Part shown: piece after piece, positions 5,797 through 5,929 of the stretch
Position numbering within the stretch: position 1 is the first letter of the stretch
Layout of the letters: each line of letters opens with the position of its first letter
Source: Balneolaceae bacterium
GTDB lineage: Bacteria > Bacteroidota > Rhodothermia > Balneolales > Balneolaceae
Assembly: GCA_007126675.1 (NCBI GenBank)
Contig: SLAU01000350.1
Location: 1-5,929 of the forward strand
Length of the DNA stretch: 5,929 nt
Direction: 5' to 3'
The notes under the pieces: model-generated
What the model saw: only the letters and a program-made list of their open reading frames with translations
Databases searched by the model: none
Told to the model about the DNA's origin: nothing
Program-made: the position numbers and the translations under genes

Positions 5797-5839
5797 GTTA
5801 TTGCAATAACGCGCAATATGTATTACATTTTGTAATACA
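5797..5839 (+). promoter_or_regulatory. Probable operator/promoter of the ribbon-helix-helix gene
   Basis: Two perfect palindromes lie 23 bp upstream of the start codon. GTTATTGCAATAAC (5797-5810) is continuous. TGTATTACA (5819-5827) and its complement TGTAATACA (5831-5839) are separated by TTT. A weak promoter can be drawn through them, with TTG at 5801-5803 and TACATTTT at 5824-5831 (close to the Bacteroidota -7 TAnnTTTG) 20 bp apart. The palindromes would then cover both promoter boxes, as expected for an autorepressed antitoxin operon. Confidence 0.6.
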
Positions 5840-5861
5840 GTCTGTAAAAAGTCAGAATATC

Positions 5862-5929
5862 ATGCGATCCGTTCGATTACCAGAGAAAATTGAGAAAGAG
5901 CTGGATGCCCTTGCATCCAGTACGAATAA
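5862..5929 (+). CDS. Ribbon-helix-helix protein, probable antitoxin (partial, cut by window end)
   Basis: Only the first 22 codons are present, reading MRSVRLPEKIEKELDALASS then TN. The VRLPE strand followed by a helix with KELDALA is the start of a RelB/CopG-type ribbon-helix-helix DNA-binding domain, in which the N-terminal strand contacts the operator major groove. Proteins with this beginning are usually antitoxins of RelE/ParE-type toxin-antitoxin pairs, and a toxin gene would then be expected directly downstream, outside the window. The palindromes just upstream support self-repression. There is no clear Shine-Dalgarno sequence. A stand-alone RHH regulator is the alternative. Confidence 0.7.
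   Translation, partial: MRSVRLPEKIEKELDALASSTN

Overview
The window looks like chromosome from a free-living bacterium of the Bacteroidota / Balneolota / Rhodothermota group. That placement is an inference from several signs. Start codons are not preceded by clear Shine-Dalgarno sequences. The transposase is of a type common in these phyla. Intergenic DNA is full of small interspersed palindromic repeats. A lipoprotein carries an acidic stretch right after its lipid-bearing Cys. No rRNA, tRNA or CRISPR array was seen.

Positions 1 to about 2055 are almost entirely repeat DNA. A roughly 90-bp element built of three small hairpins occurs seven times: four in plus orientation (A1-A4) and three in minus orientation (B1-B3), plus one decayed hybrid. 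A and B copies form inverted pairs with linkers of about 50 bp. In pair 2 the linker is replaced by a 671-bp stretch holding the only gene of this region, an IS200/IS605-like Y1 (HUH) transposase at 605-1066 on the minus strand. This is the architecture of a REP-associated tyrosine transposase (RAYT) with its inverted REP pairs, and it is the most interesting structure here. The array appears to run on past the left edge.

Positions 2142-5543 hold four conserved plus-strand genes. A MscS-type mechanosensitive channel is followed after 49 bp by an OsmC/Ohr-like thiol protein, possibly one transcript. Next is a lipoprotein amidohydrolase with a complete binuclear metal site, whose start codon lies inside a heptanucleotide tandem repeat. 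Last is a YtoQ-family (nucleoside 2-deoxyribosyltransferase-like) protein. The first two fit a loose theme of osmotic and oxidative stress, but the four do not form a recognisable pathway.

The gaps around ytoQ hold more structure. There is a 12-bp inverted repeat abutting a perfect 20-bp palindrome (4948-5021), a strong GC-rich hairpin just after ytoQ (5550-5580), and a 137-bp imperfect palindrome bracketed by an 8-bp direct repeat (5593-5745), which resembles a MITE. The window ends 22 codons into a ribbon-helix-helix protein, probably an antitoxin, preceded by two perfect palindromes that look like its operator.
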